A stretch of 64,000 nt of DNA from an uncultured Lachnospiraceae bacterium (lineage in GTDB: Bacteria > Bacillota > Clostridia > Lachnospirales > Lachnospiraceae), in NCBI GenBank assembly GCA_902794825.1, contig CADBIU010000008.1, positions 1 to 64,000 on the forward strand. Reading direction: 5' to 3'. Below, piece by piece: positions 44,679-52,218 of this stretch (the stretch's first letter is position 1; the number at the start of each line of letters is the position of its first letter). A program made the position numbers and the translations under genes. The notes beneath the pieces are model-generated. The model had not been told where the DNA came from. It was given only the letters and a program-made list of their open reading frames with translations, and did not search any database.

Positions 44679-44734
44679 GGCGCCGATTGAGAGAATCTAA
44701 GGGCCGAATGAGGTACCGATTGAGAGGATCTAAG
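44669..44734 (+). repeat. 33-bp tandem duplication across the TPR gene's stop codon
   Basis: The units 44669-44701 and 44702-44734 match at 30 of 33 positions. The first contains the gene's last two codons and TGA; the second begins with the same codons and a stop, out of use. A degraded start of a third unit (GCGGCAAAT) follows. Confidence 0.9.
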
Positions 44735-44768
44735 CGGCAAATAGAACGCCGGAAAGGATTATTCGGGA

Positions 44769-45710
44769 ATGAAGGGACTGGAGATCGCCAGGGCTTATTA
44801 TGAACAATACGGAGAGCCGATGCTCCGGGATAGGTTTCCCGGGCTGATGCCGTTTGTCGCGGCGGGTCTTGCTGGCAGCGGATCGGAGTGCTGGGGTTTT
44901 GACGATGAGATCTCCAGGGATCACGATTTTGAGCCGGGATTCTGCCTGTTCCTGCCGGGAGAAGATGTGGTGGACAGGAGGACTGCTTTCGAGCTGGAGA
45001 GGGCCTATGCGGCATTGCCTAAGGATTTTATGGGGCTGAGGCGGTCTCTGGTCGCACCGGTGGGCGGCCCGCGGCACGGCGTTCTGCGGACGGCTGAGTT
45101 CATGAAGGACAAAGTCGGGAAAGCGGACGGCAATCTGAGCCTTATGGAGTGGCTGTATATTCCGGAGTTTTCACTGGCAGAGGCTGTGAATGGGGAAATC
45201 TTTATGGACGGTTACGGCGAGGTGACCGCGATCCGGGAGCGGCTGAGGCGCCGGCCGGAGGACGTGCGGCTCAAAAAACTGGCCGGACAGCTCCTTCTCA
45301 TGGGGCAGTCGGGGCAGTATAATTACCGGAGGTGCCTGCAGCACGGTGAGACCGCGGCCGCGCAGTTAGCCGCAGTGGAATTTGTCAAAAGCACGATGGC
45401 CGCAGTCTTTTTGCTGAACGGTGTGTATCAGCCCTACTACAAGTGGAGTTTCAGGGCAATGCGGGAACTTCCGAAGCTTGCGCTCACAGCGGAACTGCTG
45501 GAGTACCTCCTGACGACGGACAACGAGCCGAATACCGCGGAGGAAAAATCCAGGGTAATGGAAGGCATTGCGGCGGATGTCATTGGAGAACTGCGGGAGC
45601 AGGGACTGACCGGGGCAGTCGGCGCGGATTTGGAAAAGTACGCTTATATGGTCAACGATATGATCTGCGACGCCCGGATCCGCAACATGCATATCCTTGC
45701 GGCGGTATGA
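44769..45710 (+). CDS. DUF4037 nucleotidyltransferase-like protein
   Basis: 313 residues. The N-terminal GLAGSGSECWGFDDEISRDHDFEPG resembles the G-S-x...D-x-S-x-D-H-D active-site pattern of polymerase-beta-type nucleotidyltransferases, as annotated in DUF4037. The rest is helical with conserved-looking QYNYRRCLQHGETAAAQLA and YKWSFRAMRELPKL. The group's reaction is not established; antibiotic or protein nucleotidylation is possible. It follows the TPR protein by 90 bases that consist mostly of a tandem repeat. AAAGG precedes the ATG at 10 bases. Confidence 0.8.
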   Translation: MKGLEIARAYYEQYGEPMLRDRFPGLMPFVAAGLAGSGSECWGFDDEISRDHDFEPGFCLFLPGEDVVDRRTAFELERAYAALPKDFMGLRRSLVAPVGGPRHGVLRTAEFMKDKVGKADGNLSLMEWLYIPEFSLAEAVNGEIFMDGYGEVTAIRERLRRRPEDVRLKKLAGQLLLMGQSGQYNYRRCLQHGETAAAQLAAVEFVKSTMAAVFLLNGVYQPYYKWSFRAMRELPKLALTAELLEYLLTTDNEPNTAEEKSRVMEGIAADVIGELREQGLTGAVGADLEKYAYMVNDMICDARIRNMHILAAV

Positions 45711-45756
45711 GGGCGCTTGGATGCGCAGGAAATAACAGATTGGATTGGAGAGTATT

Positions 45757-46449
45757 ATGAAAATACACGGACTTCAGAAGATGACACTGCTTGACTTTCC
45801 CGGTCATGTGGCCTGCACGGTTTTTCTGGGCGGGTGCGATCTGCGCTGCCCTTACTGCCACAACTACGAGCTGGCGACGGGACAGGTGCCGGCGGTAATG
45901 GAAGAGGAGGAGCTGTTCGCTTTTTTGGCAAAGAGGAAAGGCCTCCTGGACGGCGTCGCAATCACGGGCGGCGAGCCCTGCCTGCACAGCAATCTGCCGG
46001 AATTCATCGCAAAGATCCGCGGGATGGGCTTTCCGGTAAAGCTGGACACAAACGGCACGCATCCGGCGGTTCTGCGGGAGGTCCTGGAGCGGGGTCTTGT
46101 GGAGTATGTGGCGATGGATGTAAAAAACTGCCCGTCAAAATATGCCCTTACGGCAGGCGTGCAGACTTTGGATCTAAAACCCATCTCGGAGAGCATAGAG
46201 CTTCTGAAATCGTCGGGGATCGATTATGAGTTCCGGACGACGGTTGTGGACGAACTGCACGAGGTGGAGGATTTCGAGGCCATAGGAAAGTGGATCGAGG
46301 GCGCGAAACGGTATTTCCTGCAGTGCTTTACAGACAGGGATACGGTGCCCTTCGGAGGGCTGAGCGCGCCGTCTAAGGAGAAGCTGGAAGCGTGCGCAGC
46401 CGCGGTTTCCGGGTATGTCACAGATGTGCAGATCCGGGGCGTGGACTGA
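45757..46449 (+). CDS. nrdG: Anaerobic ribonucleotide reductase activating protein (radical SAM)
   Basis: 230 residues from ATG 45757 (TTGGAGAG upstream). The radical SAM cluster motif is GGCDLRCPYCHNYEL (CxxxCxxC). ITGGEPCLHSNLPEFI and KLDTNGTHPAVLREVL follow the family plan. It uses S-adenosylmethionine to place a glycyl radical on NrdD, whose gene lies about 320 bases downstream. The order nrdG then nrdD is the reverse of many genomes, and a set of hairpins lies between them, so separate transcription is likely. Confidence 0.92.
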   Translation: MKIHGLQKMTLLDFPGHVACTVFLGGCDLRCPYCHNYELATGQVPAVMEEEELFAFLAKRKGLLDGVAITGGEPCLHSNLPEFIAKIRGMGFPVKLDTNGTHPAVLREVLERGLVEYVAMDVKNCPSKYALTAGVQTLDLKPISESIELLKSSGIDYEFRTTVVDELHEVEDFEAIGKWIEGAKRYFLQCFTDRDTVPFGGLSAPSKEKLEACAAAVSGYVTDVQIRGVD

Positions 46450-46467
46450 GGGAAAAAACACAGCACA

Positions 46468-46500
46468 GACGGTCCCAGCCGCATGGCGGCCGGGACTGTC
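46468..46500 (+). terminator. Hairpin terminator candidate after nrdG
   Basis: GACGGTCCCAGCCGC pairs with GCGGCCGGGACTGTC (two G-U or A-G positions). No strong T run follows. It is the first of three consecutive hairpins in the nrdG-nrdD gap; the second is GGCCAGAGGCGC / GCGCCTTGGCC (46503-46529). Confidence 0.5.
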
Positions 46501-46531
46501 ATAGGCCAGAGGCGCTTCGCGCCTTGGCCAA

Positions 46532-46597
46532 CCCGTGCATTTTTACAGGGATGAAACGTTGATCAAGCTCCCCGTTCATCCCTGAAAAACGCACGGG
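46532..46597. repeat. Long inverted repeat upstream of nrdD
   Basis: CCCGTGCATTTTTACAGGGATGAA pairs with TTCATCCCTG-AAAA-CGCACGGG over some 22 pairs with one bulge and one mismatch, around a 19-base loop. Written in pieces: left arm 46532-46555, right arm 46575-46597. A T-rich stretch follows at 46603, so it may be a terminator in the rightward direction. Confidence 0.7.
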
Positions 46598-46615
46598 GTG
46601 CTGTATTTTTTATAA

Positions 46616-46631
46616 ATACTACATATAGACA
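46616..46631 (+). promoter_or_regulatory. NrdR-box-like site 1
   Basis: ATACTACATATAGACA matches the published NrdR consensus core (C-w-A-t-A-T-a-T-w-G) at 9 of 10 core positions, CTACATATAG. The site overlaps a possible -10 region (TATAAA at 46611). Confidence 0.6.
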
Positions 46632-46645
46632 GAAAATTTAAAATG

Positions 46646-46661
46646 GCACAAGATATTGACG
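46646..46661 (+). promoter_or_regulatory. NrdR-box-like site 2
   Basis: GCACAAGATATTGACG keeps the core C-A-A-g-A-T-A-T-T-G at 9 of 10 positions. It begins 30 bp after site 1, close to three helical turns, as is usual for paired NrdR boxes in front of ribonucleotide reductase genes. Confidence 0.6.
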
Positions 46662-46765
46662 AGCAAGCCCCTTCGTGGTACTGTAAGTGTGTTCGCGGGC
46701 GTGAGTCCGCGGTGAATCCATTGAATCAGCAAGGAAATACACTACCACACGAGGGGGATTTTATT

Positions 46766-49258
46766 ATGTATCAGGTTACTAAGAGAGACGGGCAGGTCGT
46801 TGATTTTGAGATCAGTAAGATCAGTGATGCCATCACGAAAGCTTTTGTTGCTATCGAGAAGCAGTATCATCCCACGATTATTGATCTGATCGCGCTCCAT
46901 GTCACATCTGATTTTGAACCCAAGATCAGGGACGGCGTGATCGCGGTTGAAGATATCCAGGACAGCGTTGAGAAGGTCCTCTCCGAGTCCGGTTACGCGG
47001 ATGTCGCCAAGGCTTACATCCTGTACCGCAGACAGCGTGAGAAGGTCCGCAACGTCGGTTCCGCTCTTCTTAACTACAAGGACCTGGTAGACAATTATCT
47101 CAAGATCAATGACTGGCGCGTCAAGGAGAATTCCACCGTCACATATTCGGTCGGCGGTCTGATCCTTTCCAACTCCGGCGCGATCACAGCTAACTACTGG
47201 CTGAGCGAGGTATATGACGACGACGTAGCTAAGGCTCACCGCAGCGCGGCGATCCATCTGCACGATCTGTCCATGCTGACCGGTTACTGCGCAGGCTGGA
47301 GCCTGAAGCAGCTGATCCAGGAAGGCCTGGGCGGCGTACCGGGCAAGATCACTTCTTCCCCGGCCAACCACCTCAGCACACTCTGCAACCAGATGGTCAA
47401 CTTCCTGGGAATCATGCAGAACGAGTGGGCAGGAGCGCAGGCGTTTTCATCTTTTGACACATACCTGGCACCTTTCGTAAAGGTCGATAACCTGACACAG
47501 AAGGAAGTCAAGCAGTGCGTACAGTCCTTCATCTACGGCGTGAACACACCCAGCAGATGGGGCACACAGGCTCCTTTCTCCAACGTTACTCTGGACTGGA
47601 CAGTGCCGAACGACCTCAAGAACCTTCCCGCGATCATCGGCGGCAAGGAGATGGACTTCACTTACGGCGACTGCCAGAAAGAAATGGATATGGTGAACAA
47701 GGCCTTCATCGAGATCATGATCGAAGGCGACGCCAACGGCAGAGGATTCCAGTATCCGATCCCCACATATTCCATCACCAGAGACTTCAACTGGGATGAG
47801 ACAGAGAACAACAAGCTGCTGTTCGAGATGACGGCGAAGTACGGTACGCCTTATTTCTCCAACTACATCAACTCCGACATGGAGCCCAGCGATGTACGCT
47901 CCATGTGCTGCAGACTCCGTCTTGATCTTCGCGAGCTGCGCAAGAAATCCGGCGGTTTCTTCGGATCCGGAGAGTCCACAGGCTCAATCGGCGTTGTTAC
48001 GATCAATATGCCCCGTATCGCGTATCTGGCCAAGGACGAGCAGGACTTCTACAAGAGACTGGATGACCTTATGGATATCGCGGCAAGGTCCCTCAAGACC
48101 AAGAGAACCGTCATCACGAAGCTCCTTGAGAACGGCCTGTATCCTTACACCAAGAGATATCTGGGAACCTTCAGCAATCACTTCTCCACCATCGGCCTGA
48201 TCGGCATGAACGAGGTGGGCCTGAACGCGAAGTGGCTGCGCGCGGACCTGACAAGCCCCAAGACCCAGAGATTTACACGCGACGTCCTCAATCACATGAG
48301 AGAGCGCCTCTCTGACTATCAGGAGAAGTACGGCGACCTGTACAACCTCGAGGCAACTCCCGCGGAGTCCACGACTTACAGATTCGCTCTGCACGACAAG
48401 GAGCAGTTCCCGGACATCATCACAGCGAACATGGACGGAAAGCCCTACTACACGAATTCCTCCCACCTTCCTGTGGGCTACACGGAGGATATTTTCTCCG
48501 CTCTGGATATTCAGGACGATCTGCAGACTCTGTATACTTCCGGAACAGTATTCCACGCGTTCCTCGGCGAGAAGCTTCCCGACTGGAAAGCGGCAGCGAA
48601 CCTTGTCCGCAAGATCGCTGAGAACTACAAGCTTCCTTACTACACAATGTCTCCTACATACTCCGTATGTAAGGATCACGGCTATCTGACCGGCGAGCAG
48701 TTCACCTGCCCGATCTGCGGCAACAAGACTGAGGTCTACAGCCGCATCACCGGCTACTATCGTCCGGTCCAGAACTGGAACGACGGCAAGGCCCAGGAGT
48801 ACAAGGACAGAATGGTCTACAACATCGGCCATTCCCACCTGACTCACAAGGGACCGAAGCCGGCTCCCAATGACAACGACGAAGCGATCTACGCGGCGAT
48901 CAACGAGCGCGCATGCTGCGATCCTGTGCAGCCGATCATGAAGGAAGCGCCTGTCGATGAGAAGCCCGTGGCGGCCGCTCCTAAGCCTGAGGAGAAGCCC
49001 GTAACGATCGCGGTCAAGCCTGAGAGTTCCGTATCGATCTTACTGTTCAAGACCCCTTCCTGCCCAAACTGCAAGGCAGCGGGAGCGATCCTGGACAAGG
49101 CGGGAGTGGAGTATCAGCCGCTCAACGCCAATGAGGAGAGGGAACTGGTTCAGAAGTTCGGCATCAAGCAGGCTCCCACACTTGTCCTGGTCAACGGCGA
49201 TTCTTTCGAGAAGTATCGCGGCGTGTCCGACATCAAGGGATGGCTGATGCACAAATAA
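46766..49258 (+). CDS. nrdD: Anaerobic (class III) ribonucleotide reductase fused to a C-terminal redoxin
   Basis: 830 residues from ATG 46766 (GAGGGGG 10 bases upstream). Residues 1-95 form an ATP-cone (YQVTKRDGQVVDFEISKI). The barrel includes RSMCCRLRLD and NMPRIAYLAKDE. The zinc site is CKDHGYLTGEQFTCPICG, and the glycyl radical site RITGYYRPVQNW (Gly near 660). A Pro/Ala/Lys linker (PVAAAPKPEEKPVT) joins a glutaredoxin/NrdH-like domain with the CPNC motif (SCPNCKAAGAILDKAG). It makes deoxyribonucleotides without oxygen. The fused redoxin plus adjacent trxB suggests reduction by thioredoxin reductase rather than formate (inference). Two NrdR-like sites lie upstream. Confidence 0.95.
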   Translation: MYQVTKRDGQVVDFEISKISDAITKAFVAIEKQYHPTIIDLIALHVTSDFEPKIRDGVIAVEDIQDSVEKVLSESGYADVAKAYILYRRQREKVRNVGSALLNYKDLVDNYLKINDWRVKENSTVTYSVGGLILSNSGAITANYWLSEVYDDDVAKAHRSAAIHLHDLSMLTGYCAGWSLKQLIQEGLGGVPGKITSSPANHLSTLCNQMVNFLGIMQNEWAGAQAFSSFDTYLAPFVKVDNLTQKEVKQCVQSFIYGVNTPSRWGTQAPFSNVTLDWTVPNDLKNLPAIIGGKEMDFTYGDCQKEMDMVNKAFIEIMIEGDANGRGFQYPIPTYSITRDFNWDETENNKLLFEMTAKYGTPYFSNYINSDMEPSDVRSMCCRLRLDLRELRKKSGGFFGSGESTGSIGVVTINMPRIAYLAKDEQDFYKRLDDLMDIAARSLKTKRTVITKLLENGLYPYTKRYLGTFSNHFSTIGLIGMNEVGLNAKWLRADLTSPKTQRFTRDVLNHMRERLSDYQEKYGDLYNLEATPAESTTYRFALHDKEQFPDIITANMDGKPYYTNSSHLPVGYTEDIFSALDIQDDLQTLYTSGTVFHAFLGEKLPDWKAAANLVRKIAENYKLPYYTMSPTYSVCKDHGYLTGEQFTCPICGNKTEVYSRITGYYRPVQNWNDGKAQEYKDRMVYNIGHSHLTHKGPKPAPNDNDEAIYAAINERACCDPVQPIMKEAPVDEKPVAAAPKPEEKPVTIAVKPESSVSILLFKTPSCPNCKAAGAILDKAGVEYQPLNANEERELVQKFGIKQAPTLVLVNGDSFEKYRGVSDIKGWLMHK

Positions 49259-49274
49259 TGAAAGAAAATAGAGC

Positions 49275-49302
49275 CGCCCGGCAGTGGGATCACTGTCGGG
49301 CG
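49275..49302 (+). terminator. Hairpin after nrdD
   Basis: CGCCCGGCAGTG / CACTGTCGGGCG with a GGAT loop and one G-U pair. The tail ATCTTATCGT is only weakly T-rich, so readthrough into trxB is possible. Confidence 0.6.
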
Positions 49303-49379
49303 ATCTTATCGTAACGGCACAAACGGCCCGGGCGCGGCGCAGGCAGCCGTTCATAGATTCATCAAGGGAGGAAAGCAAA

Positions 49380-50294
49380 ATGCATGATATCATCGTAGTC
49401 GGCGGAGGCGCCGCAGGAATGACCGCAGCTCTGTACGCGCAGCGCAACGGCAAGAGTGCGCTCGTCATCGAGAAGAACGGGTTCGGGGGACAGATCACAC
49501 ACTCACCCAAGGTTGAGAATTATCCGGGAACACTTCAGATGAGCGGAAATGAGTTCGCGGAGAAGATGCTGGACCAGATCCTGGCGCAGGGCGCCGAGAT
49601 CGAGTTTGAGAATGTCATTTCTGTGGAGGACCGCGGCGATGTCAAAATAGTGAGGACCGAAGAAGGCGGCGTCTACGAGGGTTCAGCCGTCGTGCTGGCA
49701 ACGGGAGTGAAGCACCGCATGCTCGGCATCGAGGGCGAAGATGATCTCGTGGGGGACGGCATCTCTTTCTGCGCGGTATGCGACGGCGACTTCTACACCG
49801 GACGGCGCGTGTGCGTGGCCGGCGGCGGCAATTCGGCGCTTCAGGAGGCGATCCTTCTGTCCGAGAAGTGCAGCGAAGTGATCATGCTGCAGGATCTGGA
49901 CTTTTTCACCGGTGAGCAGAAGCTCCAGGAAGTCCTGTTTGCAAAGCCCAATGTAAGGACTTTTACAGGCGTGAAGATCCTCCGCTTCCTCTCGAAGGAC
50001 GGCGAGCTGTGCGGCCTTGAGGTCGAGAGAACAAAGACCGGCGAAGCGTTTACTGTTGAATGCGACGGCCTCTTTGTGGCGATCGGCCTGATCCCTGAGA
50101 ACGAGCCCTTCCGTGAACTGGCTGACCTGAACGGGTTTGGATATTTTGACTCGGATGAGCGCTGCGAGACCAAAACGCCCGGCATCTACGTCGCGGGCGA
50201 CTGCCGCAGCAAGACTGTGCGCCAGCTGACAACAGCAGTGGCGGACGGCGCGAGCGCCGCGCTGGCAGCGTGCAGATATCTGCAGATGAGGTAA
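49380..50294 (+). CDS. trxB: Thioredoxin reductase
   Basis: 304 residues; GGGAGG lies 9 bases before the ATG. HDIIVVGGGAAGMTAALYAQRNG is the FAD-binding Rossmann start (GxGxxG/A); the redox pair is FCAVCDGDF (CxxC); the NADPH loop is VCVAGGGNSALQEAILLS; and the C-terminal FAD motif GIYVAGDCRSKTVRQLTTAVADGASAA. It reduces thioredoxins or redoxins with NADPH. Its position directly after nrdD, whose product carries a CPNC redoxin domain, suggests that it recycles that domain. It could also serve the TlpA-like lipoprotein's cytoplasmic donors. Confidence 0.95.
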   Translation: MHDIIVVGGGAAGMTAALYAQRNGKSALVIEKNGFGGQITHSPKVENYPGTLQMSGNEFAEKMLDQILAQGAEIEFENVISVEDRGDVKIVRTEEGGVYEGSAVVLATGVKHRMLGIEGEDDLVGDGISFCAVCDGDFYTGRRVCVAGGGNSALQEAILLSEKCSEVIMLQDLDFFTGEQKLQEVLFAKPNVRTFTGVKILRFLSKDGELCGLEVERTKTGEAFTVECDGLFVAIGLIPENEPFRELADLNGFGYFDSDERCETKTPGIYVAGDCRSKTVRQLTTAVADGASAALAACRYLQMR

Positions 50295-50309
50295 TACGGA
50301 GCAGTTGAT

Positions 50310-52046
50310 ATGAATTCTATTATATTCGGCGTAATATTCTGGGTGGTCCTGCTGGGCGCGGCCTGGCTCGTCCGGCCCGGATCCGGCCTGCTGCGCGTAA
50401 CGATGGAGAAGTGGTCTGCCGCGCACATTATGGTGACAGTCCTGGTGCTGGCGGCGCTGATCGGCTCGAGCAGTTTCCTGATGACGCTGTGCCCCATGTG
50501 GAATGGCGAGATCACCGCGAAACTCATGGAAGAGACTGAGGCGCGCTCTTCAGAGAAAGCTTCCGCAACGGGAGAAGAAGAATGGATGAAGAACGCGGCC
50601 GCAGCCATGAGCAGCGACGATCCGGACACTGATCCAGACCGCTACGCGGTCAAGAACAAGAATCAGTATGAACTGATGGCCGACGCTCTTTTGAAAGGGC
50701 AGATCTATCTCGAGTACGGCGACATGGACCGCCGCCTCCTTCAGATGCCCAATCCTTACGATACAAATGCAAGGAGAGCGTTGGGAGTAAGGTATCACTG
50801 GGACCATGCTTTCTATAAAGGGCGCTACTATATGTATTTTGGCGTAGTGCCGGTCTTTCTGCTGTTCATACCGTTCAAACTGATCACCGGGGCGAGCCTG
50901 ACGACATATCACGCGACCCAGGTCTTTGTCGGCATGTCCATAATCGGGCTGTTCCTGTTCTTCAGATTATTGTCAAAGCGGTTCTTCCCGAAGCTGTCCT
51001 TTGCCGTCTACCTGTTCCTGGGCGCGGCCGTGTCGGTAACGAGCATGGTGCACTGCGTCGCCAAACCGGCCATGTATATGACGGCCTTCTCGTCGGCTTT
51101 CTGCATGGAGATCTGGAGCGTCTACTTCTATGTCAAAGCAGTGTGGGCCACCGATAACGAACACGAGAACCGGGCCATTTTCAGGGCTTTCCTCGGCGCG
51201 CTCTTCGGCGCGCTCGCGTTCGGGTGCCGCCCGTCCATTGCACTCGGAAATCTGATCGTAATACCGTGCCTGATCGTCTTTTTGCGGGAGCACAAATTCA
51301 CCTGGAAACTGTTTCTGAAACTGGTGGCAGCGGCCTCACCTTACATCATCATCGGCGCGCTGCTCATGCTCTACAACTATGTCCGGTTTGAGAATCCCTT
51401 CGAATTCGGCCAGAGCTACCAGCTGACCGTTGCCGACCAGACAGCCTACGGAAGCCTGCTCTCCAGACTGAGCGTCCGCGGCCTCCTGAACGGAGCGACA
51501 TATTTCCTGACCCGCTCCGAGGACCTGATCGCAGACTTCCCCCACATCGTGGAGGGAGGCGTGTTCTACACCTACCCGGTGTTCGGCGTGGGGCTTTTCG
51601 CTCTCACAAACAAGAAGACATGTTCCGCGATCCGGGCCAACAAAGTTGTCCTCTTCCTGCTGGGAGGGATCGTTACGATCGGTGTAATCATTATGATGGA
51701 TATTGTCTGGACACCGTATTTGCTGGCAAGGTACAGGGAAGATATGATGTGGCTTCTGGGTATGCTTGTGTTCCTTGCGGTGGGGATGCGGTATGCGGAG
51801 ATTTCCGGAGAGGAGCTTGCTGTTTCTGAGGTGGAAGAAGGGACTTCTGTGGCGGAATCTGGTGTGAAATTTGTTGTGGAACCCTGTGAGGAAGCTAAAG
51901 AATTCAGCTCGGCGGTCTGCCTGCTTTCTATCTATTCGATGCTGGTCTGCGCGTTTGTGTTCGTGCAGCTTGATATGAAGCATTTCCTGCCGGAACAGAT
52001 TGAACTTATTAAAAAGATTGTGGGCGCGATGACATTCGGGCTGTGA
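50310..52046 (+). CDS. Large polytopic membrane protein, GT-C-like
   Basis: 578 residues with about ten helices. A soluble loop after the second helix has NPYDTNARRALGVRYHWDHAFYKGRYYMYFGVVP, a pattern (NPYD...R...WD...GKYYMYFG) seen in a family of uncharacterised Firmicutes membrane proteins that look like GT-C glycosyltransferases. Key residues would be the Asp pair in the loop. Function and sugar are unknown. GGAG lies about 9 bases before ATG, and trxB ends only 15 bases upstream. An acidic cytoplasmic loop near residue 505-535 precedes the last helix. A clear terminator follows. Confidence 0.7.
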   Translation: MNSIIFGVIFWVVLLGAAWLVRPGSGLLRVTMEKWSAAHIMVTVLVLAALIGSSSFLMTLCPMWNGEITAKLMEETEARSSEKASATGEEEWMKNAAAAMSSDDPDTDPDRYAVKNKNQYELMADALLKGQIYLEYGDMDRRLLQMPNPYDTNARRALGVRYHWDHAFYKGRYYMYFGVVPVFLLFIPFKLITGASLTTYHATQVFVGMSIIGLFLFFRLLSKRFFPKLSFAVYLFLGAAVSVTSMVHCVAKPAMYMTAFSSAFCMEIWSVYFYVKAVWATDNEHENRAIFRAFLGALFGALAFGCRPSIALGNLIVIPCLIVFLREHKFTWKLFLKLVAAASPYIIIGALLMLYNYVRFENPFEFGQSYQLTVADQTAYGSLLSRLSVRGLLNGATYFLTRSEDLIADFPHIVEGGVFYTYPVFGVGLFALTNKKTCSAIRANKVVLFLLGGIVTIGVIIMMDIVWTPYLLARYREDMMWLLGMLVFLAVGMRYAEISGEELAVSEVEEGTSVAESGVKFVVEPCEEAKEFSSAVCLLSIYSMLVCAFVFVQLDMKHFLPEQIELIKKIVGAMTFGL

Positions 52047-52113
52047 AAAAAGGACTGCCGCAAAGGCCGCAATGTCATTAAGATAAGAATTTAGAGGTCG
52101 AAAAGAACAGAAT

Positions 52114-52150
52114 CGGGTCTCCACAAAAAAGTGGGGACCCGTTTTGTTTT
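52114..52150 (+). terminator. Rho-independent terminator
   Basis: CGGGTCTCCAC / GTGGGGACCCG (one G-U) with an A6 loop, followed by TTTTGTTTT. It ends the nrdD-trxB-membrane protein unit and insulates the defence island. Confidence 0.9.
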
Positions 52151-52182
52151 GTAACAATTCAGGCATAAATCTTCATATGGTT

Positions 52183-52213
52183 TTGCTCTCGCTGCCTATA
52201 TTTGTGTTAATAT
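52183..52213 (+). promoter_or_regulatory. Extended -10 promoter of the BsuBI/PstI-type operon
   Basis: TGT-TAATAT (52205-52213) is an extended -10; the best -35 is TTGCTC at 52183 with a long 19-base spacer. The start of transcription would fall at or next to the A of ATG 52219, and no ribosome site exists, so a leaderless mRNA is implied. Confidence 0.5.
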
Positions 52214-52218
52214 AGTTC

